Shown here in pieces: positions 9,507-21,500 of a stretch of DNA of 64,000 nucleotides. The notes under the pieces were generated by a model. That model searched no databases, was not told the origin of the DNA, and saw only the letters and a list, made by a program, of their open reading frames with translations. How positions within the stretch are numbered: position 1 is the stretch's first letter; each line of letters begins with the position of its first letter. Both the position numbers and the translations under genes were made by a program. This DNA comes from Heterobasidion occidentale (taxonomy: Eukaryota > Basidiomycota > Agaricomycetes > Russulales > Bondarzewiaceae): contig JBCAQO010000011.1 of assembly GCA_039111635.1 (NCBI GenBank), positions 186,001-250,000 on the forward strand, written 5' to 3'.

Positions 9507-10724
9507 GTATACGGTACATGCTGTTCTGTGCCGCCCGACGATAATTTATTTCAATCTTTTCTGGGTTAGCTTGACGGGGCAGTGCCTCCCTATCGTCATG
9601 CCTCCAACGAACGGTAATCCAAACGCGAGAGCGTGGTCCTACTAGTTTATAGTTTCCCGCGTTGTGTCGTTATCGGAGCCTTCGTCTATGTAAGTTTCTG
9701 CCTATATCTTCATCTGACTTCCAATCGAGCCTCCTTTCCCTTTTACCACCACCATGGTTACTATATCCTCGCCATTAAGTCTTTGACAGCTATCCCACCC
9801 CCCTTTTTGGGGCTGTCTCCACCATTCCCTTTCGTTTCGCCTTCGCAGGAGGTCTCATCACTCGGGGTAGGATGTCGGGAGGGGTTCTCCGGGTACTCCC
9901 TTGGCGAAGGAGCTTAGGCTGGGCATGCTGGCCGCTCGGTGAGTCCTCCTCCAGTTTCCCTCCCCCTGCTGGGTGTAGTGGTCACCCGGCTGGCTCTCTT
10001 AAATGGCTCTGGGGCCTCCCCTTGGTAAAAGGAGTTTGCAGCTGGGATACTGGCACCCCACGCAAGTCGTGTCCTACTCTGATGGGTGCGCAGCCCCTGA
10101 GAGGCATGTCACAATATGACATGTCACACCCGAAAGAGTCCGCGAGGATAAGGGTCGGTAAGAGGGGGAAAGTGGTGATAACAAGCCGACCGAAAGGACA
10201 GGCCACCCCCCTCCTATGTCTCTATAGGCATAGGACGTTAGTTGGGATCACCCTAACTCCGGGACGGCCTCGAGCCGTGACACCCACCCCGGTAGCGGCC
10301 CCAGCGAGGCGAGCGAGCCTGGACAGTTGAACGGGGATCCGCGCCTGTTGGCAGAGCGAACCGGCTGCCAAGTTACGGGAAGGTGAGCCAGGGGTAGCAC
10401 CCTAGGGCACTCACTGGGACGTAGCCGATCGAGGAGAGAATTCTCGGTCGGGCTCGAGAGGTCAAAATCCGTCGCCGGTGGGTCCCCGAGAAATGCGGGG
10501 TGTACCCATTCGAGTTGTTACCACCTCAGTCTGGTAAGTGGTATCCGTGCATGTGTGCAGCAGGGTGCGATCCCCTCCTGTACCCTTTAGGGAGGTCAAT
10601 TGGCCGCTGCTACTATTGGGCTGTTCCTAGTTGGGAGGTCCTCGGACTGCTGGCCATTAGGCTGTACCAATTGGGGAGACTTTTGTCGACCTGGCTCAGG
10701 TAGTCTACCTAGAGAGGAGATGCA

Positions 10725-11507
10725 TTGCATCGTCGAGGGCCACATGCACGTCAAGAAGGTACTTCTTTGCCAGGCTCGGGGCGTCCGCAAGGGGCCCTGA
10801 AGAGGGGAAAAGCCACGCGCGCCCTGTCATCTCGACGCGTGAACAGGCCCGCCCGTTACCTTCTCGACCTCTTCCACAACGCCCTCGCGCGGATCCGTCG
10901 CAGGCGGCCCGGACTTCGTGTTCACCTGGCATGGGTCCCTGGGCACGAGGACGTCCTGGAGAACGAGTTGGCTGACGAGCGGGCAAAAGAGGCTGCCGAG
11001 CGCAAAATCCCGAATTCCCCCCTCCGCCGGATCTCCCTGCCCTCCCCCTTCCCTCGCAGCGCAGCGGCTGTTAATGCAGCCTTCCAGAAGTCCCTGACCC
11101 CTGACTGGATGAGTGCGTGGAGATTGTCCCCCCGCGCACGCCGCCTGGCACACTTCGCGAACATCCAAGTTGGCCGACGCGTGCTAAAAATCTACCACGA
11201 TCTTCCTCGCCAGGGTGCAAGCTTACTTACCCAGCTCCGTACGGCGCACGTAGGCCTAAACCGGTTCCTCCATCGGGTCCAAGCGGCGGATTCACCACGG
11301 TGTGTCGCATGCGGAGTGCCGGAGACTCCTCGCCATTTCCTGCTTGTGTGCCGGAGGTTCTATCAGGAGCGTAACATGCTGCGCGTGGAGATTGAGGGTA
11401 GGTTGTGCATGCGCAATCTGCTTGACTTCCCCCCCAACCGACAGGCCCTTTTACGCTATGTACATGCTACGAATCGCTTCCCCGCATACTCCCCTGCTTC
11501 AGCATAA
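10725..11507 (+). pseudogene. LINE ORF2 remnant: partial RNase H domain and C-terminal zinc-knuckle
   Basis: The open frame of ~260 codons holds HLAWVPGHEDVLENELAD followed by ERAKEAAE, the C-terminal signature of the RNase H domain of retrotransposon ORF2 proteins (active-site H and D of the last strands). Further on, CVACGVPETPRHFLLVC is the Cys-rich knuckle at the C-terminus of Tad/I-like elements. The upstream RNase H half begins abruptly near YLLDLFHNAL, and the residues before it look like out-of-context sequence. The real ORF2 start, endonuclease and reverse transcriptase are missing. Confidence 0.85.
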
Positions 11508-11849
11508 TTTTCCCTCTTGTTTCCGATCCCTTCATTTATTTCCCTCTCTCCCATTCTCTCCCATTTCCTCCTTTTACCTTACACTCTATTCTTTTCCCTT
11601 TCCTTGATCCGGAGCCCCGGCTCCTCCATCTCTGGGCACGCACCTCCCACTGCCTCATGGTAACCATAATCTCCTCCCATGCGCCATCAGCACCCTAACA
11701 GTTCTGTACCCACATTCCTGCGATACCACGAGCCCGCGTTACGACACGAGTTACTTGTACTGTACTTCATCATACTGTTGTAGACGGCGCACACGCAGGC
11801 ACAGTAGCTACATAAGTCGTAAACGACTTGACAGTTACTATAAAAATGG

Positions 11850-11850
11850 A

Positions 11851-11903
<53 letters not shown>
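11850..11903. repeat. (ATCT)n microsatellite tail of the LINE
   Basis: About thirteen consecutive ATCT tetramers end directly at the right-hand target-site duplication. The position fits priming of target-primed reverse transcription on a repetitive 3' tail. Confidence 0.9.
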
Positions 11904-11904
<1 letters not shown>

Positions 11905-12449
11905 GACTTCCAATCAAACTACTCTGCATTGCCCTTTGATCTGACAGATTGTTTCTAGATGCAAGCAAGCGGGACGAGAACTTTCGCTTTTACACCTGGT
12001 TCTCCCTTTGCTCATCAACCATCACCGCGATACCACAGGGCCAAGGGAGAAAAGCCTAGGTCATCACGGGATGGTATGCGATGGGCAAGCAGGGTTCACA
12101 TAGAATCAGGTTTCATCAGGCCATGCACACAAGTTCTGCGGAACAGCCTCTGTCTCCCGTAGTGTGCGACATCAGATGGAGGTTGTTGCCGCTACCGCCC
12201 ATGTTGATGGCAGACATGACCCATTAGGGTCTCCATGTCTTGACAGGACGCCCGGAGGAAACTCCGCTACGCGCTGTGTATTACCCAGCCCCATCTGATA
12301 CATCCTCCTCTACACGGATGTGTATAAAATGACCTCGTCAATGGCCATGAACGCCAGGCTGCGCCTCCCAACACCGCTCACTTCACTTCAGCCTACCTTA
12401 GTTCTTTTATCACCTCACTCGCTCTTTCATCTTTCGATTCATAATCATA
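11904..12449. promoter_or_regulatory. Flank of the LINE and promoter of the secreted barrel protein
   Basis: No gene is visible. A canonical TATA box, GTGTATAAAATG, lies at about 12320-12331. That is roughly 120 bp upstream of the ATG at 12450, a good distance for core promoter plus short 5' UTR. Confidence 0.6.
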
Positions 12450-13081
12450 ATGGTCGCCTTCACTCCTCTTATCCTTCTCCTTTCTGCTCTGGCAGCATCG
12501 GTCAGTGCTGCTCCTACCCCCACGAGTAGGGCTGCCTCCAAGTCGGGACAAGGTCAGCGAAATTTTGCCAGTGACAGCGATGAGCTACATCCGTTTGCGG
12601 TATTTCTAGGAACCTTTTTCGAGCCCGGACTTGGGGCATGCGGTATACAAAATTCGAGCAAAGATATGATCGTTGCCGTTTCGCAGCAGCTGTTCGATAG
12701 CTTCCCGTAAGTGTGGCCAACGATGCTGCTGAGCATAGTCTGATAACCCCATTTTCAGTGGAGCTGGGAAGAACCCAAACAAGTATGCTGCATACACTGA
12801 CTCGTCCTTCAACCGTGTTCGATGTTGATTAATATCTTTAGGAATCCCATTTGTAACAAGAGTATCACGGCTCACTGTAAGTCTTCGCCTTGTTCGTAAC
12901 CTGCGTGAATGCGGTCTCATGCGTGTGCTCCATCTCAGTCAAGAACAAGTCCGTGAAGGTCAAAGTGACCGACCGATGCACGGGATGCAAGTTAAACGAT
13001 CTGGACTTCACTCCGAGCGCTTTCAGCAAGTTGGCAGACCAATCTCTTGGACGCATTCCGATAACTTGGGAATTCAGTTAA
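12450..13081 (+). CDS. Small secreted double-psi beta-barrel (RlpA/expansin-like) protein
   Basis: Predicted 152-aa protein from exons 12450-12706, 12759-12782, 12842-12876 and 12939-13081, frame kept at each junction. Residues 1-~22 (FTPLILLLSALAASVSAAP) form a signal peptide with a clear AXA cleavage site. The mature part starts with a Ser/Thr-rich linker. It then holds FLGTFFEPGLGACG, VAVSQQLFD, NPICNKSITAH and VKVTDRCTGCKLNDLDFTP...WEF. These are the signature blocks of the barwin-like/RlpA double-psi barrel found in many small basidiomycete secreted proteins. The catalytic-type Asp in DRCTGC is kept and the paired cysteines are present. Such proteins act outside the cell on walls or ligands; enzymatic activity is often absent. 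A TATA box lies upstream. The gene is convergent with the helical gene, 72 bp stop to stop. Confidence 0.9.
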
Positions 13082-13152
13082 GGGCACTGAGTAGATATGC
13101 GTGACTGGAATAAAGTCCTAATCTTACAGTTCAAAACAACATGTGAGAGCGG

Positions 13153-16145
13153 CTACATCAGGTCATTGATTCTTGCTCCGGTGCCGGGCGCTGCTGTCGT
13201 TCCAAACAGCGCATCAGAATACTCATCGGACCGGGCAGCGGACACGTCCGCGACATGGGCATCAGTGATCATCTGAACAGAGGCCGGAGGGTTTAAAGCG
13301 ATTGCCGGATACACGGCCTGGATGACACTGGCAAACTTGGCGAGTCGAGCATCGATCGCAGTGCTAAACTGTCGCTGATCTCGTTCAATCAAAGCAAGGA
13401 TCTAAGGATGTAATTGTGTGAAAAAAAATGAGAATGACGTTTAAGGAAAGTTGCACACGAGCTCACCTGCTCTGACTGTCTTGTGGCCTGATGCTCGAGC
13501 GCTCTCTGCTTCAAAGTAAGATTAGCCATTAACGTCTTTCGCCCTTCTACGGTGTTGTCTGAGAATTGTAACATCTCCGCCTTTACATCATCAGGATCGT
13601 ATTAGCTGTAAGAGGAAATTTTCACTCTTACCACTTGGCGTTGAGCCGGCAAGATATGCTCCGCGCTAACGCGCACATAGACGTTGCTGATTTTATTCGT
13701 CAGTAGAGCCACTCTAGATCAACTATCAGAAATGTCACTGGAAAGCAAACGCGACAAAATCATACTTCAGAGGAGCCATACACTGTCGATAGATCAGGTC
13801 TCGAGTAAAATCTGAGAGAGCTCCTGATCAACAGTCTGTCACAGCTGAACTAGTCGATGACATACCGCCCAACGAGACTCCGGATAGAATCGTTTTCTCC
13901 CCTTGAGTGAGGGCATCCACGAGACGACCAGTCGATGGTACCATGACGTCGGTGATGAGGGAAGTTATGGAACGGAAGAACTGTGCAAGCTGCGAAAATC
14001 TAGCGCGAAGTACGTTGAATGACGCCATGGCCTTTCGCAGGATAGGAATGATCTCTGAAATTTTGAGGCGTTAGATCGAGCACAGCGGAGCCTCAAGCGA
14101 CGACTGACCTCTGACACTGATATTAGCCAGGTCGAGCTGAGTCATTTCTAATATGGTCTTCGTGATCTCGCTCTGTTGCTTTTGGCGCTGCTGAGATACA
14201 TTATAAAAGGCATCGCGAGACGAAGCCAAGTTCGCGCGTGTCAATTCGATCTTGTATTGCGCTGATTGAAGTGCGACCTCGGAAGCCTTTCCAGAGAGCT
14301 GAGGTGTCGATGGGTAGGCCAGTCCGGAAGCAGTCGTTCCGGGCACCTGCGCAGCAAATGAGGCAATTTGACAGAGATGTTTCACATCTGCGTCGGCTTT
14401 ATCGATGACCGCGCGATGATTTGGGATGCGAGAAAGTAGGGCGTCAAATTGAGCCGACCTTGTAGTGGCAATCAGATCGTCGAGAACCTATGAACAACAT
14501 GTTAGACTAAGCGTGGCTCACACGTCGAAAACAGATCAAAGTTTACAAACCGGGGTGCATGTATCCAAGATCCTCAAGAGAGAAATCGAAATAGGCTTTG
14601 ATGGATCCAAGAGATTCCTCGACACCCTCAAGGCGTCCTTCAAGTAGAGACCCCCATTGTGACCATCCGCAGTACAGAGTTGAGCCCAGTCTGGTTCTGA
14701 GGCATGCCCTTCTTCTTGGTTATACAAGAGATTCTTTAGTGATGACACATGCACTGCGATCAACGGGGCGCGCTGAGTGCCAGGATCAGTCATATTCTCC
14801 GGGGTGCTCAGCGTGCTCAGTTGCTGCTCGGCTCTCTCACTACCGCGCTTTCTTTCGCTGCTGCTTTTGGAAATGCCGTGCCCTAGCGTGACGATACTAG
14901 CCGCAGACGCTATGAATCAACCATGATTATCTCTCCTGCCCGTTCAGACTGTATTAGATAATGACTCACACACGACGCCAACAAATCCCTCGACGAGACG
15001 CATTCCCATAAGGCTCCAACCGGATGGCATCGACTTGACGGCATCTTTGAAAAAGTCTTGTGCGTCATCGAACGATTGTCGAGAGATGTCCATCGCCTCT
15101 TTGGTGACGATAAGGTCTTCTTCCCTTCTTCTCTTCTCTTCTGCTAGTACCTTGAGGTGCATGTCATTCTTTTGACGCCAAGGTCAGTCGGCGCTGCATA
15201 ACAGCCTATGAATAAAACTCACTGCGACAATGGCTTGTTCCGCTGTTCCAGCCCTATAAGTACAGGCCACGGACAGCTCCTCTATTCCATGTTTGCTTTT
15301 TCAAGTTTCGGCTCAACATGTAGATGGAACACTCACGGCCGAGGTTAGAAAGATCATCGAACCCGGTGACACAAGAGTTGGCAGCGTCCTCGCATTTACG
15401 TGCCAAAGATCCGAGATCGTCGAGTCCGGTCTTGAAGAAAACTTCCACCTCCACCTGGGTCCCGGTCGCCCTAACAGTGCACCTCGTATCACATGAACTT
15501 GGATGAGAGGGCATGTAATCTTACAGGACGGTGACGAGGTTCCGTATGACGTCTGGCATCTGCTCCGACAACGCTTGAATGGTTTGCATCTTCGTGTGAG
15601 CGGTTTCAAAAGCTGTGTATCCATCTCCCACCATCTGATAGGGCTTTTTCAGTAATGCAGTGTTCGCAATTATCCACAATTCATACCTGCATGAGGCACG
15701 TCTTGAATGAATCTGGGTGTTTCACATATTTCCAGGTTAACGGTGAACCCCCCTCTGAAGGAGGGGTTTGTAGGCCTGAGATGTCACATATTAACAGAGA
15801 CACCTACGCGCGACAGATAAAATCTTACTGAAGTCGTCTGTCCCAGATGCTATGCATAGAACAGAGCCAAGAAGAGAGATACTCAGCGGTGCAGGCTGGA
15901 GAAGCTCGGCCCAATTCGACGAGCACCACATTGTCATCCATGCCTCTTCATTGGCTTCTTTGCCGCTACTGACGGCTGCGATGGAGGAGCGATACTGCTG
16001 CAAGGTGCTTGAATTTCCGGCCATGTGGGGAGACTGTAGGAGGGGGATTTGTTGACGGGACAGGGCTATGTGCTTTTTAAGTTCTTCTTGAGATACAGAT
16101 ACACATCCCGGAAAATTCTCAGTTACCTTCAGGCATGCGCAGCGT
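13153..16145 (-). CDS. Many-exon helical coiled-coil protein, unknown family
   Basis: A multi-exon gene with the last exon 13153-13401 (stop 13153-13155) and clear further exons at 13467-13580, 13632-13686, about 13880-14055, 14107-14490, 14550-14910, 14970-15165, 15345-15465, 15530-15640, 15690-15780 and 15835-16060. The start near 16145 (MPEG) is uncertain. The product is nearly all helix with long Gln/Glu/Ala-rich coiled coils, e.g. LKVLAEEKRRREEDLIVTKE. At its centre is the less polar PSGWSLMGMRLVEGFVGVV. After this come a second coiled-coil half and a Ser/Ala-rich end. I recall this central PSGW.L.GM..VE pattern from uncharacterised agaricomycete proteins but know no function. Its plan parallels the helical array at 4.4-9.5 kb, although I see no direct sequence match. 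Exon limits other than those at the 3' end are approximate. Confidence 0.65.
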
Positions 16146-18560
16146 CTTGAAGAACCCGAGTAAGATAATGGCACGCCGTTAGATCGACGAAATAAAGTTC
16201 CGCAGTGACCTATAGGGGTCTCATTAGACGGGAACAGAATGTTCGAGTGATAGCTATTCGAGAATCATCAAAGAAAGAAGATGCGCAGTCTCCTCGTGGT
16301 TGTAAGCAAAGAATAGCGCGTTGGGCAAAGCCAATCCCATGTTTGGTAGCGTTCTTTCGTTTCCACTGCATTGATAGGTTGATACATGAAGGCGCCAAAC
16401 AAAGTAGCCAGTCAGCTAATGCGAGCTGAGTCTGGGGTCCATGCTCACCCGAAGTCAGACTGCCAGCGGCTCTTCCGTAGCACACACAATCACAACCCAC
16501 ATATCCGGCCACCGGAAAAGGCTAGACCAAACACCTCCTGAAGCAGATGTGACGGTCTATTTAGAATCAGTGACCGATCGCAGACGGCTTGCATACAATT
16601 GCGCTTGCAGAGATGTGGAGTGGTGGGAATGGAACGGTCTTGTTCTTGCCCTACTTCACCGTATCTGCAATCAGATGAAAGCCAGCTCTACTATAGAAGT
16701 GAAGGCTTAGCACTGACTTGTACCGTCGAGGGTACGCTTTCTATTCACGGGAGTTGGTAGACTCGCATGCGGTTCCTGAGTCTAAGCTGATGAAAATTGA
16801 AACCTGGTGCACCATAAGCTTCCGCCTGTGATGGTTGCACAGCGCATGCCTCATTCAAAACACAGCTGTTCCGCTCTGATGCAATGTCAACAATAAGAAC
16901 GGAGTCCGTAAACGAGAAAATTCAGGTGCCGCAGGCTGATCCTGGTTGTATCATGATCCGTGATGTTGCTGCTCATTCACGACTTTCAGTTCTGACCGTG
17001 TATACCCCATTGCAAATCTTTCGCGCAGATCCTATTTTTGCAGAGTACGCAGCACGCAGATGTGCTCCACAGTCGATCGAGCGACAAACGCGCAAATCTA
17101 GAGCATCTGAGCGGGCAAGGAACATCATCTTTCGGTTCCAGTGCATCTATGAAGGAATGTCAACCATACCGGGACAGAAGAGTGGTCCTCAAGGCCTCAA
17201 AGTTGCCACGCGCAGCTCCAGGCCAACATGAATGAAGCATGAGGCTGCACACGGGCCTGTCAGGCTGTCATGATAGGGTCATTCTTGAGCTTGGTTATTG
17301 TTGTTCTCACCCGAAGGAAAACAACGAGAGAGGAGCAGAAAAAGCACAAGGACACCAGTTGGCAGGAATGTACGGCGAAATTGGCGGCGTGTCCACCGTC
17401 GAGCCGTTTAGGAAACCCTAACCCTGCCCATCCTAGTGGGAGAACGCGGGCCAACGCGGGCCGCCGCCTCGAACCAAAGCAGAGTCCAAACTAGATTCAC
17501 AGATTACGGGGGTAAGTAAACGGACAACATGCGTGATCGCAGAGTCGGAGAGAGTATGAATGTAACTTGTAAATACCACCGTACGCCCTCGTTTTCGCCT
17601 TCGTTCCCAACAGTTCAACCCGCCCAAATGTCGACGGCCCACCATTCAACGTTCCGCGCTCCAACTAGATGCACTTGGAAGGTATCTGCCTCGCTCGACC
17701 AGTTGCGTTCGGATCGAGTAGATCGGGCGCTACCAAGTAACAGGTAGATTTCCCCCACCAAATAAACAGTTGCGAAAGGCAAGACAAATTGAAGAGGGCT
17801 GATGGTCAGGTGGAAGATGGAAAGGCGTATGAGAAGGAACTGAACGGTGAATGACACGACCGACGATTTAAACGAGCGGAGCGAGCAACTGTGCACTGCC
17901 GTGGATGCACGACAAGCGGAACGAGTGTGCTGATGTGTTGTGGTATGGTGGTATGGCCCATCTGGTGCGGTGCGCACAGCTGTTGTGGAGTGACAGGTAT
18001 GAAGTCGTGCGGTATGTATATGTATGTATGGTATCGTATACGCAATAAGTACCATCTGGTTTCTTACGAACTCCAACGATTGACGGCAAGAAGAGGTCGA
18101 GGTCAGGGCTCCGGGTGGTATCGCATCACAGGGATGCATAGGAGCCTGACTTTCGACGCGTGTCTGGCTCAAGAGCACAAACAGGGAATGATGGAAAAGG
18201 AAAAAGAAAGAGAAGAGAAGCAGAAGTGATATGAAGAGGGAACCATAGACCCAGCGCAGCATGGAGAAGAGAAAATGGGGAAAGGCATATATGAAGCAGA
18301 GAATGGAAGGTGAAAGGGAAACACCCTGGCGATCGGCAAATTGGGCGGGGTACAGTGAGCGACGGAGAGCGAGTGTCAGGGTGGAGTAAGGTTAGGAAGC
18401 CACAAGGAGAGGAGAGGAAAGAGGACAAGCGGAGAACATATTATGAACGAGTGGATCAAGATGGGATAGGGTAACCTTTTTCACGCAAGCTTTGACACAA
18501 ACAGCTAAAAGAGAATCACAAAAAACAGGCACGAGACGCCATGGTGCACCCAACAGGCGA
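16146..18560. other. Gene-poor interval
   Basis: I find no convincing exon. Open frames up to 215 codons (e.g. minus strand 17615-18262) are compositionally biased (Phe/Leu/Ser runs) and lack recognisable motifs. Sequence near 18100-18560 probably includes the 3' UTR of the downstream Msb1/Mug8 gene. No repeat longer than a few units was noticed. Confidence 0.45.
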
Positions 18561-21500
18561 TTATACTTCTTCCTCTTCTTCCTCGACAACGTTGTGCAGC
18601 GGCGCGCCGTGCACGTACCGGTAGGGACTATCACGCCCATCATCCACCTCCAAGATCGACGGCGTCAGTTCGCTTTCCGCCGTTATGACCGACGCGGGCG
18701 GCGATGGGGAACGCGGGGGCACGGGAGGCAGAGCTGCCTCCTCCTTGGGTGCCGCTCCCTGCGGACGTGGGATGCGAGATGGCGCAGGAGTGACAGCAGC
18801 AGCATTAGCGACGGCAGCACCAGGGACGGGGACGGCCTGGCGCTCACGTTCGCGGTACATCTCGATAAGCGCGGCCGTGCGTGTCGCGACCTTGCTCGCG
18901 CCTTTATCCCTGTTGCTATCCGCGGGCGCAACGGTGCCGTTGCCAGTGCCGTTGCCATTCGCATTGAGATTGTTGAACAGCGAGGGGAGCGTCATCGATT
19001 CAACCCGAGAAGGCTCAGCGTCTAGGTCTCTCGGACGCATACCGAGTTCATAGTCGTGCGTGTCCATGACAGGCGACATGTGACCATCGACAGGCTCAAA
19101 GTCGCTCACGTCGGACGCATTGATCGATCTTGGGGGCCGGACAGACCCGCGGTATGCGCTGCCCATCTCGTCGCTGTCAACCGAGCGCCTCGCAAGGCGC
19201 GCGCGGGGGTCATCGGCCTCGCCGGCCGGTCGGCGCTCAGGATGGAGGTCGAAATAGCCCGGCCGGCGCCTTGTCGACGAAATGAGCGACGCGGCGCGAT
19301 CTTCATCTTCCTCTTCGCCGTCCAGATGCTGACTGCCCTCCGTCCGCGCCTCGTCGAGCGTTTCTGTGTCTTGGCCAGGTACGTGCATGGCTTCGATCTC
19401 GCTCTCGCCTTCCGCGTCCTCGTCCTCTTCTTCGAACGCAGGAGTATGCGCACGGACGCCCGCTAATGCTTGTGCGACCTCCTGGCTCGCGAGCTCCGGG
19501 TCTGAGACGCCGCCGCGAAGTCCCCGCCGGCGCACCTCCGCATCCTGTCCGCCGAGCCTCCGCCCGTGGTTCGCGACGAGGATGTCAACCCACGCATCGT
19601 CCTTGGACATGCGTCGGTCGTGCTTGGACGATCCTCCGGGCGTCAAGGAGCCGCTGTTGAGCTCGTCGTCACTGTAACTCGCCAGCCGCGTTTCAAAATC
19701 CACGTTCTCGTACTCAGAAGGAGGAATCACAGACTTGCGGTACCCCGGTGTGGTCAAGTTCAAGGGGAGCCGAAATCGCGGCGGTCGGCCACCCGGAGGG
19801 GAAAGAGGACTTGGTGTGCGTGCTTGCGTCGGGGTGCTCGACCGTGTGCCAAGGTAAAGTGGACCAGAAATAACGCCCCCACGAGGCGTGCTACCGCGCT
19901 CAGTCTGGGGCGTCTGGGGCATCTGAGGGACAGCCGTGACCGCCGCTTTAACGCCGCCTTTGCCATCAAGCGTGAGGAGCCTTGTTTGGCTCTGACCTCC
20001 ACGTAGGATGCCCTCGAACTCGACTTCACGATAGGAAGGACTCTTCGGGACGTGGCCAATCACGTACGGTCGACCGTTGAGAGTTGCTGCAGGTTTCCAC
20101 TGCTTAGACTTGCTGGGAGAGAATAGAGAAGCCAGTCGTCGTCTTCCTTGTCCGTTGATAGAGAGCTGCTGTCTGTACTCGGCCGGGACAAATTCTTCGA
20201 ATAGGAACACGATGCCTGCAGTTCGTGGATCATTGCCGCCTGGTGTTGTCGTCGACCGGGCAACAGGTAGAGCCTTGAACTCGACCTATACAGACCAATC
20301 AAGCAACTGCGACGAGCATGGAGCATTTCTAGATGTACTCACTAGGGCCCAGTTGCATTCCCTATCCAATTCCTCTTCCCTTTCCAAGTCCATCCACCCA
20401 CCACCGTAAACGAGATCGCAAAATACGTCAATGAATGCTTCCTCGATGACTTCTTCCGAGCCCACGACGGGCTCCGTGTCCCACCCGAATGGCGGTAGCG
20501 CGCGCTGCGTCTTCTTCAGCTTACGGGTCATCTCTACCTGCTGCGACGGCCACGTCTGGATCGTATTCGCAACCGGCGTGCTGAACTGCAGCGTCGCATT
20601 GAGCGGAGCGTCTGTGCGTGAGAATCCTGAGCTGGAGAAATCCGACCATGTTAAGGTTGATCGTTTCGCTGTCCTCGACTGTGCGGATCATGTCGATGAG
20701 CAGAGTTAAGAAAAGGAAGTAAAAAATAAAGGCGGGACACGCACTGTCCTCGCGCTCTCCGTAAGATCGAACTCGAGCTTTTTCTCATCCGTGCCGAGCC
20801 CGCCGAACCCCATCGCCTCAAACTCTCCCCATTTGAGGTCTGTCAGACTCCGGAACCGCTCCTCATTCAGGCTCGTCTCCTTGCCCTTGCCCAGCCCAAA
20901 GTATTCGCTGTCCTCCACTAAAGTGGAAAGCTTGCTCGATGTCGTCGACGACACGGAGAGGTTCGACCCCGCGGTCGTGTAAGGATGGAAGTTGGCCGGC
21001 AGGTTCATGCGCTTCTTGTACCCGTCTGCGTACCGCGGGGTCAGCTTCAGCGTCGACGGCGCCACGCGCTCCCACTCTCTCGACGAAGCCAGCCCATTGC
21101 TCGCGCTCTGACTCTGGACGGAACGCACACCCCAGCTCGCGGCGGTCTTCACCAGGTCCGGCGTGTACAACCGCACGTTGCGCCGCACGCTGACCACACG
21201 CACTGTGCGGGCCCCGCGCCGGGGCTGCAACTTATCCTTCTTGTTCCGGGCGGTAGGCAGCATCGCGGGGTATCCGCGAATCCAATCTTTGAGGCGGGTG
21301 GGCACACCCATCGACGCAGCGCTGCCTTGCCCGACACTGCTATTCGAGCCGTTCGTTGGTGCATCTTGCCATCGTATGAATGCGAGGAGAAGGTGCTCCA
21401 TGGCGTTGGTCGCGCGAAGGTAGTGTACGTAGGCATGGTGGAATGCAAGGGTTGCGGGGCCGAGGCCGAAGAGAAGAGGGCCGAAAGTGGCGAGAGAGTG

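Larger units (their letters stand above)
9727..11903 (+). mobile_element. Internally deleted non-LTR (LINE) retrotransposon
   Basis: The insertion is bounded by a 12-bp direct repeat TGACTTCCAATC at 9715-9726 and 11904-11915, a clear target-site duplication. The right end is a run of the tetramer ATCT (about 11850-11903), the simple-repeat tail seen in several LINE families. The interior keeps a 3' coding part with the end of an RNase H domain and a Cys/His knuckle, plus a GC-rich left part that resembles a 5' untranslated region. No endonuclease or reverse transcriptase motifs are present in any frame I read. The 2.18-kb copy is therefore internally deleted and non-autonomous. Confidence 0.85.

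Noticed and set aside
17615..18262. 215-codon minus-strand open frame with a hydrophobic start
   Set aside because: Leu/Phe/Ser-rich from biased nucleotide runs. No family match that I can recognise, and no supporting neighbour or promoter signal.
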